Under the pieces are notes generated by a model. The model did not search any database and was not told where the DNA came from. It saw only the letters and a program-made list of their open reading frames with translations. Source: Fulvia fulva (lineage: Eukaryota; Ascomycota; Dothideomycetes; Mycosphaerellales; Mycosphaerellaceae). From it: a DNA stretch of 64,000 nt. Each line of letters starts with the position of its first letter. The first letter of the stretch is position 1. The DNA is taken from the NCBI RefSeq assembly GCF_020509005.1, contig NC_063021.1, positions 496,001 to 560,000 on the forward strand. Reading direction: 5' to 3'. The position numbers and the translations under genes are program-made. Positions 24,047 to 35,014 of the stretch are shown here, one piece after another.

Positions 24047-26178
24047 TCAGTTTTCCTTCCATTAGGGTGCACTAGTGTCATGGTGGTTAGCCTCTGACTA
24101 CCTTGTCTGCAACCCTAGAGTTGTCCCCCTCTTCCTGCTCTCCTCCTCCTTCTTTCTCTCCTCAATCCATCTCTCTGTTTCCCTAGTAAGAGAGAACTGC
24201 TCCAAAAATCCTTGGTGGATGATCCACCTTGTAATTCTCTGGGGGTCTCCCTTATTGCTGATCATGGCTTGGAAGTTTCTGTTCCTTGCCCTTGCCCTCC
24301 ATTCACCTCTCCCTGTACTCCATTCTTTGCAAACCAGAAGTCTATGTTCGACATTCTAGGACAGGTAGCCGCATGGGCAACTCTTGTCTTATATACCTGG
24401 GACTTTTCTCTGATGCAGGTATGCCCTGACTCCGATGTGTTCAGAGCGGATTTGTATTGCTATGCTTGCTTCTGACCTGGTCAGGTCTGAGTACAGTAGG
24501 TAGTTGTGGCTACCAAACTGTTGGAGTGCCTTTGGGGTTCCTGGCCTCTGTGGGGTTCTTGTCCATTCAGTCTTCCAGAGGAGTCCTGCCATCCTTTCAG
24601 CTAGAGACTGTTGCTTCTTCCCTTGGCTGGCTGCTGATCCTCTCCCTTGAGCCCTTCTGTCCTGTTCCTGCTGGGCTAGGTGCAGCTGTTCTGTTAGTTC
24701 TTTGAACTTCTGTAGGTCCTGCTGCTTCTGTGGGGCTAGATTGGGTCTTACTTGTCTGTGCCTTCTTGTGCACTGGCTCCTCATGTTGTTGACTACCTTC
24801 TGGATTACTAGCTAGGCTAGGTATGCAGACGTCTTTCCTGCATACTAGTATCTCAACCCTTGAAGGTAGAGCTTGACTGGTGGGGAGCCAGACTCCATTT
24901 CGACCACCCTTGTTGGAGTTGACTTGTATGCTCCAAGCACCTTTTTCAGACAGGAGGCTTGGGCTCTGCTGATGGGATCTGCAATTCTCTTTGGGATCTT
25001 GTCTTGGGCTGACCAGATCTGGGCTCCATATAGCATGGCTGGCTTCACAATGGCCTTGTACATAACCTTTGCTTTCGCAAATGTGGCTCCCCATGTGGAC
25101 GCTGTAAGCCTGTCGATTGATTGCCTGTTGTTGTCTGCTCTTGCCTGTGCTTTCTTGACCTGTGGTCCCCAGCTGAGCTTTGGATCCATCCATATTCCTA
25201 GCACCCTTAATTCACTTGAGGGTTCTGTTGTGTGTCCCTGAATGGTGATTAGGGCTTGCATATTGTGTCTGTTTCTGGCTCTACTGAAGTGGATGAGTTG
25301 ATACTTCTCTGGGGCAAATCTGGCTCCATGTTTCCTGGCCCATTCCTCACATTCCTTGTGTTTCTTCTGCAAGATTCTGCAGTTCTCTTCTGTGCTGTCT
25401 GACCAGGCTAGGATGTTTGTGTCATCTACAAACCCTGAGGCTGATGTGTTTCTGGAGTTTAGCTTTGCTGGCAGGTCTGCCATAAAGAGGAGAAACAGGA
25501 TTGGAGACATTGTTGATCCCTGTGGGATTCCTGTCTCTGTAGGCATGCTGTCAGATTTGTATCTGCCCAGTCGTAGTCTTGTGGTTCTGCCTCTGAGGAA
25601 GGACTGGATAAACTGGACTGTCCAGTTAGGGATAGCCTTCTGTTTCAGGATGTGGATCAGCCTCTGGTGTGAGACATTGTCAAAGGCTCCTGATATGTCT
25701 AGTGAGAGGAGTGTGGCTGCTTTATTGTTCCTAAAGTGCCACAGGGTCTTGATCTGCTCTGTAATAAGTTCCACAGCTGTTAGTGTTGATCTTTGTTTCC
25801 TGCCTCCTATCTGTTCTTCAGGAAGGATTCTATATTCTTCAGCTAGGTTTGTCAGCCTTTCTGCTATGATCTTTTCCAGGAGTTTGCCTAGTGTGTTGAG
25901 CAAGGCAATAGGTCTGTATGCCTTTAGCTTTGTGTAGTCCTCTTTCTGTGGTTTTCTCAAGACCACAGTCAGTGACTCCTTGAAGTGTTTAGGGCAGTGT
26001 CCTTGGGCCATGCACTGTGAAAAGATGTTTGACAGTGCAGGGGAGATCTGGTCCTTGCATGTCTTAATGAACAAGTTTGGAATCCCATCTGGTCCTGGGG
26101 CCTTGTTTCCTGAGAGTCTCTTAATGATGCTCTTGATCTCTCCCTCTCCCACTGTGCAGGATTGCTCTAGTGGTGTTG
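24047..26178 (-). pseudogene. LINE H ORF2, 5'-truncated, RT domain still open
   Basis: The best preserved reverse transcriptase in the window: 460 codons without a stop from 26227 to 24845, of which the first 16 or so come from the 5' module. It includes NKAPGPDGIP, AYRPIALL, SLDISGAFDNV, TGIPQGSTMSP and the intact catalytic GFVDDTN at about 25425. The frame then meets TAG at 24845-24847 (after GLRY), continues open from 24784 to TAA 24389-24391, and ends near TGA 24047-24049. The first two of these stops also occur in LINE D, where LINE G has sense codons. The endonuclease is absent, so this copy cannot be autonomous. Confidence 0.92.
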
Positions 26179-26179
26179 G

Positions 26180-27256
26180 CAAGGAAGGAATCGTATTTAG
26201 CAAGCTAGCTACGAGATAAGGTGACAAGTCTTAACCGCGCTTTCCCACTCATCTAGCACCACCGTGTAGCCTCGTTTCGAGAGGTTAGCCCGGAGCAAAA
26301 GCTTCCCTCTACGCCCTCCCTCCCTGTTTGCTCCTTAAGCCAATATCCACCTCTATAGGCCTAAGCCCTTTAGTGCTCTCTATTGACCGACATGCGCATC
26401 CGTCCTCTCGGGCTGTATAGACAGTGTCAGCCGTCGCTACTAGTGTACACCACGCCCTAGGTTTTGACGCCCTTCGCGTTACCGTAGCCTATCTCTAGAA
26501 AGCGGCCGTCTATGCCTCGTAGGTTTGCTCGGGGCACACACCACGCCGGGCAGCGTACTCCTTACGTTTCTACCTACTAACCAATATAAAGTTCCTTATT
26601 ACCCTGCCCTTGATCCTCCCCGATCACAGAACTAATCTACTTGTATTATACGTCTTTTCCCCGTCCTAATAGCCGTCTTTTCCTTGCTCAGGCTATCGTC
26701 TTTTCCTCGTCGCAATCTACTATGTTAGACTAGGTACGTTGTGTAGCGGGATAGGTAGTGCCTAAGGCAAAACCCTCGTTCCTATACCGGGTGTTTAATA
26801 GGCCCTTATAGGCTTCGTCGCGTGTCTACCTACCCACCGCATTGCCCGCTAGTAAACACTAGATTGTTTCGTAGTCCGCTCGACGCCGTTACATAGTCCG
26901 CTCAGTTGTTGTTCTATAGTCCGCTCGTCTAATGTTCGTCGCTTAGCCCGCTCGGTTTACGGTCTCCGGAGGTGAAAATTCTATACTTATACTAGAGGTG
27001 TCCTATCGAGCGTATAGGCTACGGTTCCGCGCCCTTCTTATACGTAGAAAGAAGAGGGACTCGCTCCCGACACGAGTACACGCTCGTCGGATAGTTTTTA
27101 TACCCGTTTTGCTAGTAGTCCTCTATTCGCCGCGGCTTCGCCTACGTTACGCGCCCGTCGCGCCTACGACGCTCTAGCGTAAGAATACTTAGCTCTCTCG
27201 TAGCTAGACGAGAGGTTCGTAGCCGACACTACGTATAGGTAATTCTCGTCGTCGAC
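26180..27256 (-). repeat. 1,077-bp 5' module, copy 1 (WEIRD-like)
   Basis: On the minus strand it begins gtcgacgacgagaattacc and ends gattccttccttg. The same sequence, equal in length, lies at 33938-35014 on the plus strand in front of a different LINE. I find no convincing reading frame. It has internal short repeats: cgtcttttcc at 26651, 26674 and 26697 (period 23), and CCGCTCG or CCGCTCA at 26876, 26898, 26921 and 26948 (period 22-27). Known Magnaporthe MINE elements carry a roughly 1.1-kb WEIRD segment in the same place; homology to it cannot be tested here. Confidence 0.9.
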
Positions 27257-27270
27257 TAGCTCCTACTTAT

Positions 27271-28621
27271 AGAGTTTACTACAAACGACTACGTCTCCGA
27301 AACGACTAGCGTAAGTCCTTTTATAGCGAACATTAGTAAGAACCTATATTATCTAGATACTGAACTTAATCTCCCTATATAACTACTTCCGTATAAATAG
27401 CGATTAGACGTAGAGTCTATAAATAAATTCGTATAACGTATAATAGATCTTAGGTATAAGCTACGAGACTCTATAGTAATAGTATAAGTATCGTAAGCTA
27501 AATATACTAATAAGTATAGAACGATTATACTACGATATAAAGTCGGAGACCTAGTATACCTTAGTATACGTAACTAGCGTACTAAGCGCCTATTAAAGAA
27601 ACTTAATTACCGCTATACTAGACTATACGTAGTCACTAAGGTGCTACTATATAATACGTACCGTCTAGACCTTTCTCGGTCCCTAAGTAACCTCTATAAC
27701 GGCTTTTACGCTAACTTACTAATGCCTATATACGTACTAATACTAGGATAAGTATAGCTACCTCCGGCCCCGATCGAGGTAGAAGATAATAACGGAGACA
27801 TAAGTACGTATTAGCTTCTAGATATAGTACTTAACGTAAAGAGTACATTACCGCTAGGCCTAGCGCTACGCGGTAGGAGGAAGGAACGAAGGTATCAATA
27901 CCTTATATAATAGGTAGGTTATAGTAAGCCTACCTAGGAGCCCGCTAAGGAGTTAATAGATACTACTACCGCCTCTATCGCGGACTTCTACTATAACTAT
28001 CCTACGAAGGATAGGCTAGCTAGCTTTACGCCGCTAATAGGGTAGATTCCTAATAAGGATATACCCGAAGACGTTATAATCGGCGAAGTAATAAACGCTT
28101 TAGCCGTAAACGCTTTGTTAATAGTTACGTCTAACCCGGTAACTATAGGTAGGCTACGTAAGTTATTCGCGTAGGTACCTATAGCTCTTCCGGTAGTTAC
28201 GTATTACGAACCTAACACTAGTACTTATAATAGCCCGTAGGCGGCTACTTTAAGAAAGATAACCGTTAGTAGGTAAGTACCGGATATACGTTAATATAAG
28301 TAGTATACTTCCCTTAACTCGGTAACTACGGATATACCGCTAGCTTAAGCTAGTAATAGGTACCGTAGCTCTTCCTCGACTTAAGTAATAGCTACTATAA
28401 CGGACTCCTTCGTAGAGTTTGTATATCGCTATAACAGAAACGAAATTACGACTCGTATAGGCTAGGTTAGCTACCGCGGAGGATACGATAATACTAAGAT
28501 TAATAAATACGATACTAGACTAACGAAGATAGATAAGATCGACGGTATAGAGGATAATATAGAGGATAACGCCGCGTTTGTAGCGGCTATATTACGAGCT
28601 TAAGGGACTAAGCGCGATTTT
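27271..28621 (+). pseudogene. Gypsy F pol, segment 3 (integrase C-terminus and chromodomain-like tail)
   Basis: Continues the frame after chimera H. GDLVYLSIRN near 27545 is the GPY/F-type integrase C-terminal region. At about 27880-28010 the stretch around RRYQYLI, VGYSKPT and EPAKELID resembles a chromodomain (aromatic residue, W/VGY, then E-P-A-x-x-L), which in chromoviruses directs integration to particular chromatin. RIP stops are frequent. About 200 further residues of low-complexity Ser/Thr-rich tail precede the polypurine tract. Confidence 0.75.
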
Positions 28622-28638
28622 AAAGGGAGGGGGGGTAG
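28622..28638 (+). other. Gypsy F polypurine tract
   Basis: aaagggaggggggg at 28622-28635, followed by tag and then the 3' LTR at 28639. This is the expected position of the plus-strand primer for LTR retrotransposon reverse transcription. Confidence 0.8.
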
Positions 28639-28799
28639 TGTTACGGCCCTAGGCCTAGCGAATGTCTAGCTAGTACGTAGGTCACGTGACCGCGCGCACT
28701 AGCGTAGCACCTCGGCTTATATATAGCCTCGGCGTACCTCGCGCTCCTCTTTCCTACGTACCTAGCTACTTTATATCAACACGACTATAAACCGTGATA
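28639..28799 (+). repeat. Gypsy F 3' LTR
   Basis: 161 bp from TGTTACGG to CGTGATA, followed by the right target duplication CCCTA (28800-28804). Compared with the 5' LTR it has fewer CpA-to-TpA changes, for example CGCGCACTAG against CGCGTACTAG. Confidence 0.95.
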
Positions 28800-28804
28800 C
28801 CCTA

Positions 28805-29428
28805 AGACAATAGGCCTAATAGTACTTCGAACCTTCTAGAGACATAACTACTAACTATATAAGGGCCTTACTAGGGCCGAAGTAAGTATAGTAATCTAAA
28901 TTAGGTCCGAATATATCGGGTTAAAGGCCTACCTATTTAGGAGACATATACTAGATATCGAGAGCTTAGCTTACTAATATAGCTACCTATTATAAAGCCC
29001 GGAGTATATACTACTACGATACCTATAGTAGGTAAGCGGTAAGGATACGTAGAGACATTAAGTAGAGAGAAGGGACTATAAGTCCCTTATCGAAGATAAA
29101 GGTAATATCCCCCGGATTATACGGTAGATACTACGATAAGGTTTCTTCTAATAATTTAGCCTAGTAAAGGAGACAGAAGAGTAGATAGATAAGAGGCGGA
29201 AGCTAGAGGGGTTATAGATAGGGTAGCTATTAGGGCAGGCCTATAACACTAGCGTACCCTTAATAAGAAAAGCGTAAGGTATAGGGACGAGAGATAGGAC
29301 CTATAGGAGAGAGTAGGGGTTTTTACCGATATAGTTTCCCCTTTATATATAGTAAACAAGATAGTATAGCTATATAGGCTATAGGGCACTATAACAGCTT
29401 AATAAAATATCTATCTATCTATCTATAT
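28805..29428 (+). pseudogene. LINE E segment 3: ORF2 C-terminus, 3' UTR and tail
   Basis: Resumes LINE E after gypsy F. It encodes the end of ORF2 with a decayed Cys/His motif near 28980-29025, where Cys codons have become Tyr. It then passes through a 3' UTR sharing the conserved gggcactataac stretch near 29388 to the tail (ATCT)n at about 29409-29427. The right flank is the inverted repeat of segment X. A target duplication for E could not be fixed because both sides are TA-rich. Confidence 0.85.
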
Positions 29429-29430
29429 AT

Positions 29431-29496
29431 CTACGCGTAAGCTATTCTAAGGTTACTAGACGCGCCCTTACTTACTAGGGTAGTTAGTCGTCTATA
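29431..29496 (+). repeat. Left arm of a 66-bp inverted repeat
   Basis: Begins ctacgcgtaagctat and is the reverse complement of 55582-55647 over the full 66 bp without gaps. The handful of mismatches are all transitions. The match continues into a TA-rich run on the outer side (29424-29430 with 55648-55654). This looks like the terminal inverted repeat of a DNA transposon, either with segment X inside or as facing ends of two outer elements. Confidence 0.85.
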
Positions 29497-29497
29497 C

Positions 29498-29969
29498 TAG
29501 TAGTAGGGTATACGACCCCTATCGAAAATATCGTAATAGTAGAACCGGCTATAGAGCCTAAATAATACTACGACCTATATATTACTTATTACGAGTAAGA
29601 TGTAGTATAGGCCGAGAGGGTAGAAGAATAGGCTTAATAGTAGCCGTATACCTAATAACCTCGTAACGCCTACTAGAAACTCCTTAGGTAAGAACTATAC
29701 TAGCCGGAATACCGGTTAGTAATATATAACTAGAATCTAGCTATTTCTAAGATAGGGTTTAGTGAACCTTAACTTTCTAATAGTAGTTTCCGGCTACCTA
29801 ATTAGCTATCGATAAAAGATATAGTAGTAGCTACTAGTCTATACGACTAGGTTAACTCCGTAGAGTTCTTAGTAGCTAATAAGAGCGTAGAGAACTCTAT
29901 ATATATTTACTAGTCCCCGGACTAGCAAATCGAGTATATAATAGACTACGTAACTTAAGATAGTATATA
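29498..29969 (+). pseudogene. Segment X ORF, part 1 (Gln-rich protein of unknown function)
   Basis: With TAG/TAA read as Gln, one frame is open from the inverted repeat to 29969 and gives a Gln-rich protein (stretches such as PIENIVIVEP and QQPYTQQPRNAYQ). I recognise no domain. LINE K inserted at 29970; the duplication taagatagtatata (29956-29969, and with one A/G change at 47604-47617) shows that the frame continues at 47618. Further on, the same frame runs without a shift into sequence homologous to ORF1 of LINE A. Either this is the true N-terminus of family alpha ORF1 or a transposon carries a captured ORF1 fragment. Confidence 0.6.
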
Positions 29970-30059
29970 AATAGATAGATTATTCATTCGCCTATTTTAG
30001 TGCCCTATAGTCTATATAGGTCTCTCGCTATTTAGGTCTATTTATATAGGTAGGCAACC

Positions 30060-33000
30060 CGATTAACGGATAAAAACCTCCTCGTCTTTACCCTCCTCGT
30101 TCTTTCCTATCTTGTCCTTTCATTCTCCTTCCTTTAGGGTACGCTAGTGTTATAGTTATTACCCTATAACTACCTTGCCCGTAACTCTAGTAATGTCCTC
30201 CTCTCGATTCCCTTTCTCCCTTCTATTTCCCCGGCTCTTCTCTCTCTCTCCCTCCTCTCTATCCACCTTTCCGTTTCTACTACTAGGGAGAATTGCTCTA
30301 GGTAGCCCTCGTTAAGGATCTATCTTATTACTCTCCTTATATCTTGTCTGTTCTAGATAATAGCCTAGTATTACCTATCTCTTACCTTCGCCCTCTACTA
30401 GCTTCTCCCTTTTACCTACTAAGTATAGTTCAGCACTATATACTCCGGGCTTTAGGATAGGTAGCTATAGGGATAACGTTTAGAATCGTATCCTAGGACT
30501 CTTCTTTAGTATAAGTATACTCTTAGCCTAATGTACTTAGAGTAAATCTAGATAGCTATACTTGCTTCCGCTCTTTTTAGGTCTTTATAGATAAGGTAGT
30601 TATACCTCCTAAAGGTCCTAGCCGCTAGTAGGGCTCCTAGTCTTCCTGGTTTTTGGTTCTAATACGTTTCCTATAGGTAACCTACGATCCTTTCTACTTA
30701 GCTTTGCTTCTTTTTCCCTTTGTCCCCTATATTAGCTTACTCCCTTAGAGCTTCTCTCTGTTCAAGGGCTACTAGAATTTCCTATAATGTTTTTAGGTCT
30801 GCTTCCTTCTATAGGATTATATATAGCCGGTTAGGTCTTCTCTCCCTCTCCTACTAGGTTCTTATCCTTTAAGTAGCTACTTAGATAGTTTCCTAGGCTA
30901 GGTATACTAATGTCTTCTCTACGTATTAACACCTTATGCCCTAGAGGTACTCCCTAATAGGGGCTGTACTTAATTCCATTTCTATTGTCCTATAAGGGGT
31001 TGACTTATATACCCCTAGTACTCTCTTTAGGTAAGCTACCTACGCTCTATTAAGGGGGTCCTTAATTCTCTTTAGGATATGTTTTTCCGCTACCTAAATT
31101 GCTACTCTATATTATATTACGGGCTTAATAATAGCCTTATATATAGTCTAGGCCTTTATAAAGGTCGCCCCCTAGGTTAACGTAGTAAGTCTCTCGATTG
31201 ATTGTCTGTTAGTGTCCGCTCTCGCTTACGCCTTCTTTACTTATAGTCCCTAGCTAAGTTTCGGGTCTAGCTATATCCTAAGGACTCTAAGTTCCCTTAT
31301 AGGATAGGTCTCGAACCCCTAGATATTTACTAGTGCTACTAAGTTATGTTTTGTCTTTACCTTACTAAAATAGATAAGTTAGTACTTATCCGGTACGAAT
31401 TTTGCCCTATACTCTCTTACCTACTTTTCGTATTATCTATATCTCTCCTCTAGGAGTACGCAGTTTTCCTCTATAGATCCCGACTACGCTAGGATATTTA
31501 TATTATCTACAAACCCCGATACTAAGGTATTTACTATTTCTAGGAGTAGGGTCAGGTCGGCTATAAAGAGGAGGAACAGAATTAGGGAGAGTATAGAGCC
31601 CTATAGGATACCCGTGTTCGTAATTAGGGTCTACGGGGCTTTAAAGGACCCTAGGAGGATCTAGGTTGTTCTGTCCTTAAGGAATAACTATATAAAGTAT
31701 ACTATCTAGGCTAGGATACTTTTTATTCCAAGGATATATAGGAGCCTTACGTAAGACACGTTATTGAAAGCCCCTAATATGTCTAGTAAAAGTAGTAAGG
31801 CTACCTTATTATTACTATAGTACTAGATATGTCTAATTTGCTCTATAATCAGTTCGACTACTAAAAGGGTAGATCTCTTTTGTCTCCCCCCTATTTACGT
31901 TACCGGGAGGAGGTTATATTCTTCTACTATTCCGGTGAGCCTTATAGCTACGACCTTCTCTAGGAGCTTCCCTAGTATGTTTAGTAACGCAATTGGTCTA
32001 TATGACTTCAACTTAGTATAGTCTTCCTTTTAGGGTTTCCTTAGGACGTAAGTTAGTAATTGCCTAAAGGCCTTTAGGTAATACCCCTACTTTATATACT
32101 AGGTGAAGATTAGCGTAAGCACTAGAGTAATGAGGCTACTACTAGCTTTTAGGTAATAGTTAGGGATCTTGTCTAGGCCTAGGGCTTTATTGCCCTTTAG
32201 TTTCTTAATAATGTTTCCGATCTCTATAGTAGACACTTACTAGTTAGCCTCCCTTAGCGGAGGAATATATGTTCCTAGGATGTTACTTAGGTCTACCTCT
32301 ACCTAAGTCCCGAAGAAGTATTCTACGAATGCTTTCGCTTTCCCTATCGGAGTGGTTTACGTTTCCCCGTCTTAGTCCTATATTAAGGGAAACTAGGGCG
32401 GGGAGTGTCGTTCCTCGTCTAGTTTCCTAGCCTATTTTACTAGTCTCTAGATTTGTTCCGGGTGTTCTATAATCACCCCTATAGTTGACCTCTACTCCTA
32501 CGTCTTGTCTCTTCTAATCTACGCCTTCTTTGCTTTATACGCGTTATTATAGGCTTTATAGTTTGCTTAGGTACGTCGTTACTCCTATCTCCTTCTTACT
32601 CTCCTTACCTCCTTGACTTTAGCTATATACTCTAGTGTCTAGTATAGCTTTTAGTATAGCGACTATCTCTTCTTAGGTATATAGGCCTAGGCTACCCTTT
32701 ATATAGCTTCTATTAGCTACTCTACTACTTAGTCGATCCCCTCCGTTATATATATATATTGTTAATATTCACCTGTTCTAGTTCGCCTTCTAGCCGCTAC
32801 TATACTAGTGTCCACTCGGCCTACTTCTAGTAGAGCCTCCTCTTAGGTTCCCTCTCCTCCTTAACTATAAGTTAGATGTCGGTTTGGATTAGATAGTGGT
32901 CTGATAAGGACTCTAGTTAGTTATTAACTATATAGCTTTCTACCCGTCGTATTAAGGCGTAGGACATAAAGTATAGGTCTAGTGTGCTAGAACTATTATT

Positions 33001-33573
33001 TCTAGCCTAAGTTTCTGTTCCCTTTAGCGTGATCAAGTCTATTTAGGCTGTTTCTATCTAACTAATAAGCCTCCCTACTAAGAAGTAGTATACTAGGGTA
33101 AAGTCCGATCCCTACTTTAGGTAGTAGAGGTTGAAATCTCCTATTACGATATTATGGTTTTGTTAGTCTATTACTTCCGGGAGCCTTCCTAGCGTATATA
33201 GTCATGTGCTACTTCTAGACTCTAGAGGTAGGTTATATACGCTATAGATTAGGACCTAGTCTTGAGTTGTTTTAAGCTATACTATAGTGATATCCCTATC
33301 GGTTCTCGGCTAGGCCTACTAGTCCTCTACTAGTACCTTCTTACTAATATAGATATATGTTCGTAGGACTCCCTTAGTTCTGTTTATTACTACGTAGTAT
33401 CTCGGGTCTCGTATAGTTAATAGAATCCTAGAGTATAGGTTGATCTATAGTTCCTATATTGCTATAATGTAGTATTCCTCCGGGTCTAAGGCTTGTAGAA
33501 AGCTCCTTTAGACCTTGTCTTTACTTCTGTTTATATTATACTGAATTATTGATAGTCTATTAGTGTGAGGCAT
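30060..33573 (-). pseudogene. LINE K ORF2 (endonuclease-reverse transcriptase), RIP-broken
   Basis: Starts at ATG 33571-33573 on the minus strand, overlapping the end of ORF1 in the arrangement seen in LINE G. The order is endonuclease (about 33570-32880), RT (about 32200-31100) and a C-terminal Cys/His remnant near 30470. The catalytic box at about 31498-31516 reads GFVDN, the same Asp-to-Asn loss as in G. Stops are nearly all TAG/TAA at former Gln codons. The lower end of the frame is approximate. Confidence 0.85.
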
Positions 33574-33935
33574 TAGGATATGTTTGTGTCTAGGTCCGTT
33601 TGGTCTTACTATTAGTCTTACTATTAGTTTTCCCGTCCCTCCTCCTATTCTTCCCTTTAGGGTTAGCTCCCTATCATTTAGTTAATTCTTATTTATCTAT
33701 TGCTCTACGCTACCTTATATAAGAACGTTAGTCTCCCTATTACTAGCACTATTTATAGCTCCTCTTATAGCCGGGGTCTCTTATACGGGTAGGTAGTTCT
33801 TTCTAGTTGTTTCTATTTACCTACTAGGAACCTAGTTAGTATTATTACCCTTGCTTCCCGCGCTCTCTACTAGGCTAATAGTCTAACTAGGCATTAGTTT
33901 GACTATACCGGGTATGTTCTCCTATATACTACGTA
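33574..33935 (-). pseudogene. LINE K ORF1, C-terminal part
   Basis: Minus-strand continuation of ORF1 after the zinc knuckles, parallel to LINE G 17125-17470. Bases 33841-33935 are the left copy of the 95-bp target duplication caused by chimera J; the same 95 bp recur at 39230-39324. Confidence 0.8.
33841..33935. repeat. 95-bp target-site duplication of chimera J, left copy
   Basis: Begins attattaccc and ends actacgta. It matches 39230-39324 base for base in length, with a few differences mostly of RIP type (for example TG against TA). It is LINE K sequence on both sides of J, so it is a duplication of the target and not part of J. Other LINEs in the window made duplications of 11-14 bp. Confidence 0.9.
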
Positions 33936-33937
33936 TA

Positions 33938-35014
33938 GTCGACGACGAGAATTACCTATACGTAGTGTCGGCTACGAACCTCTCGTCTTACTACGAGAGA
34001 GCTAAGTATTCTTACGCTAGAGCGTCGTAGGCGCGACGGGCGCGTAACGTAGGCGAAGCCGCGGCGAATAGAGGACTACTAGCAAAACGGGTATAGAAAC
34101 TATCTGACGAGCGTATACTCGTATCGGGAGCGAGTCCCTCCTCTTTCTACGTATAAGAAGGGCGCGGAACCGTGGCCTATACGCTCGATAGGACACCTCT
34201 AGTATAAGTATAGAATTTTCACCTCCCGAGACTATAAACCGAGCGGGCTAAGCGACGAACATTAGACGAGCGGACTATAGAACAATAACTAAGCGGACTT
34301 TACGACGGCGTCGAGCGGACTACGAAACAATCTAGTGTTTACTAGCGGGTAATACGGTAGGTAGGTAGATACGCGACGAAGCCTATAAGGGCCTATTAAA
34401 CACCCGGTATAGGAACGAGGGTTTTGCCTAAGGTACTACCTATCCCGCTACATAACGTACCTAGTCTAATATAGTAGATTACGACGAGGAAAAGACGATA
34501 GCCTAAGTAAGGAAAAGACGGCTATTAGGACGGGGAAAAGACGTATAATACAAGTAGATTAGTTCTGTAATTAGGGAGGATCAAGGGCAGGGTAATAAGG
34601 AACTTTATATTGGTTAGTAGGTAGAAACGTAAGGAGTACGCTGCCCGGCGTAGTGTGTGCCCCGAGCAAACCTACGAGGTATAGACGGCCGCTTTCTAGA
34701 GATAGGATACGGTAACGCGAAGGGCGTTAAAACCTAGGGCGTAGTATATACTAGTAGCGACGGCTAATACTATCTATATAGCCCGAGAGGACGGATACGT
34801 ATGTCGGTCAATAGAGAGTACTAAAGGGCTTAGGCCTATAGAGGTAGATATTAGCTTAAGGAGCAAATAGGGAGGGAGGGCGTAGAGAGAAGCTTTTACT
34901 CCGGGCTAACCTCTCGAAACGAGGCTATACGGTAGTACTAGATAAGTAGGAAAGCGCGGTTAAGACTTGTTACCTTATCTTGTAGCTAGCTTACTAAATA
35001 CGATTCCTTCCTTA
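33938..35014 (+). repeat. 1,077-bp 5' module, copy 2 (WEIRD-like)
   Basis: Same sequence and length as 26180-27256 in reverse complement, from gtcgacgacgagaattacc to gattccttcctta. It differs mainly by CpA-to-TpA and TpG-to-TpA changes, for example acataacg where copy 1 has acacaacg. No open reading frame of note. Both ends fall at the same base as in copy 1 although the adjoining LINE differs, so the module ends are real ends of the source molecule. Confidence 0.9.

Larger units (their letters stand above)
23903..27256 (-). mobile_element. Chimeric LINE H: family beta 3' half fused to a 1,077-bp 5' module
   Basis: Read on the minus strand, this insertion starts with the module (27256 down to 26180), switches at 26179/26180 to LINE sequence in RT block 1, and runs to the (ATCT)n tail at 23903-23915. 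The target duplication tagctcctacttat flanks the whole composite (23889-23902 and 27257-27270), so module and LINE arrived as one cDNA. CpA and TpG are abundant throughout, which marks it as recent. The LINE part is a sister of LINE D with less RIP. It interrupts gypsy F between the integrase core and C-terminus. Confidence 0.9.
13077..28799 (+). mobile_element. Gypsy element F (Ty3/gypsy chromovirus), with two nested LINEs
   Basis: An LTR retrotransposon bounded by two 161-bp LTRs and the 5-bp duplication CCCTA (13072-13076 and 28800-28804). It interrupts LINE E ORF2, which resumes directly after the right duplication. The internal part codes gag, protease, RT, RNase H, integrase and a chromodomain-like tail, all with RIP stops. 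LINE G (16163-21077) and chimera H (23903-27256) lie inside pol, leaving about 7.4 kb of F itself. The LTRs differ at only a handful of sites, nearly all transitions. Confidence 0.95.
29970..33935 (-). mobile_element. LINE K (family gamma), 3' segment
   Basis: The 3' part of a full-length LINE on the minus strand, starting with its (ATCT)n tail at 29971-29982 and closely related to LINE G. It is separated from its 5' part by chimera J (33936-39229) and gypsy B (39384-46599); further K pieces are 39230-39383 and 46600-47603. Target duplication of K: taagatagtatata at 29956-29969 and taagataatatata at 47604-47617. RIP is heavy. Confidence 0.92.

Noticed and set aside
24075..24705. Hydrophobic plus-strand frames in LINE H
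   Set aside because: Antisense of the charged ORF2 C-terminus; hydrophobicity is expected from complementing Lys/Glu/Gln codons.
26180..35014. The two module copies as terminal inverted repeats of one large transposon
   Set aside because: Each copy is flanked by its own LINE and its own target duplication, and the interval between them contains parts of E, F, X and K in the order expected from separate insertions.
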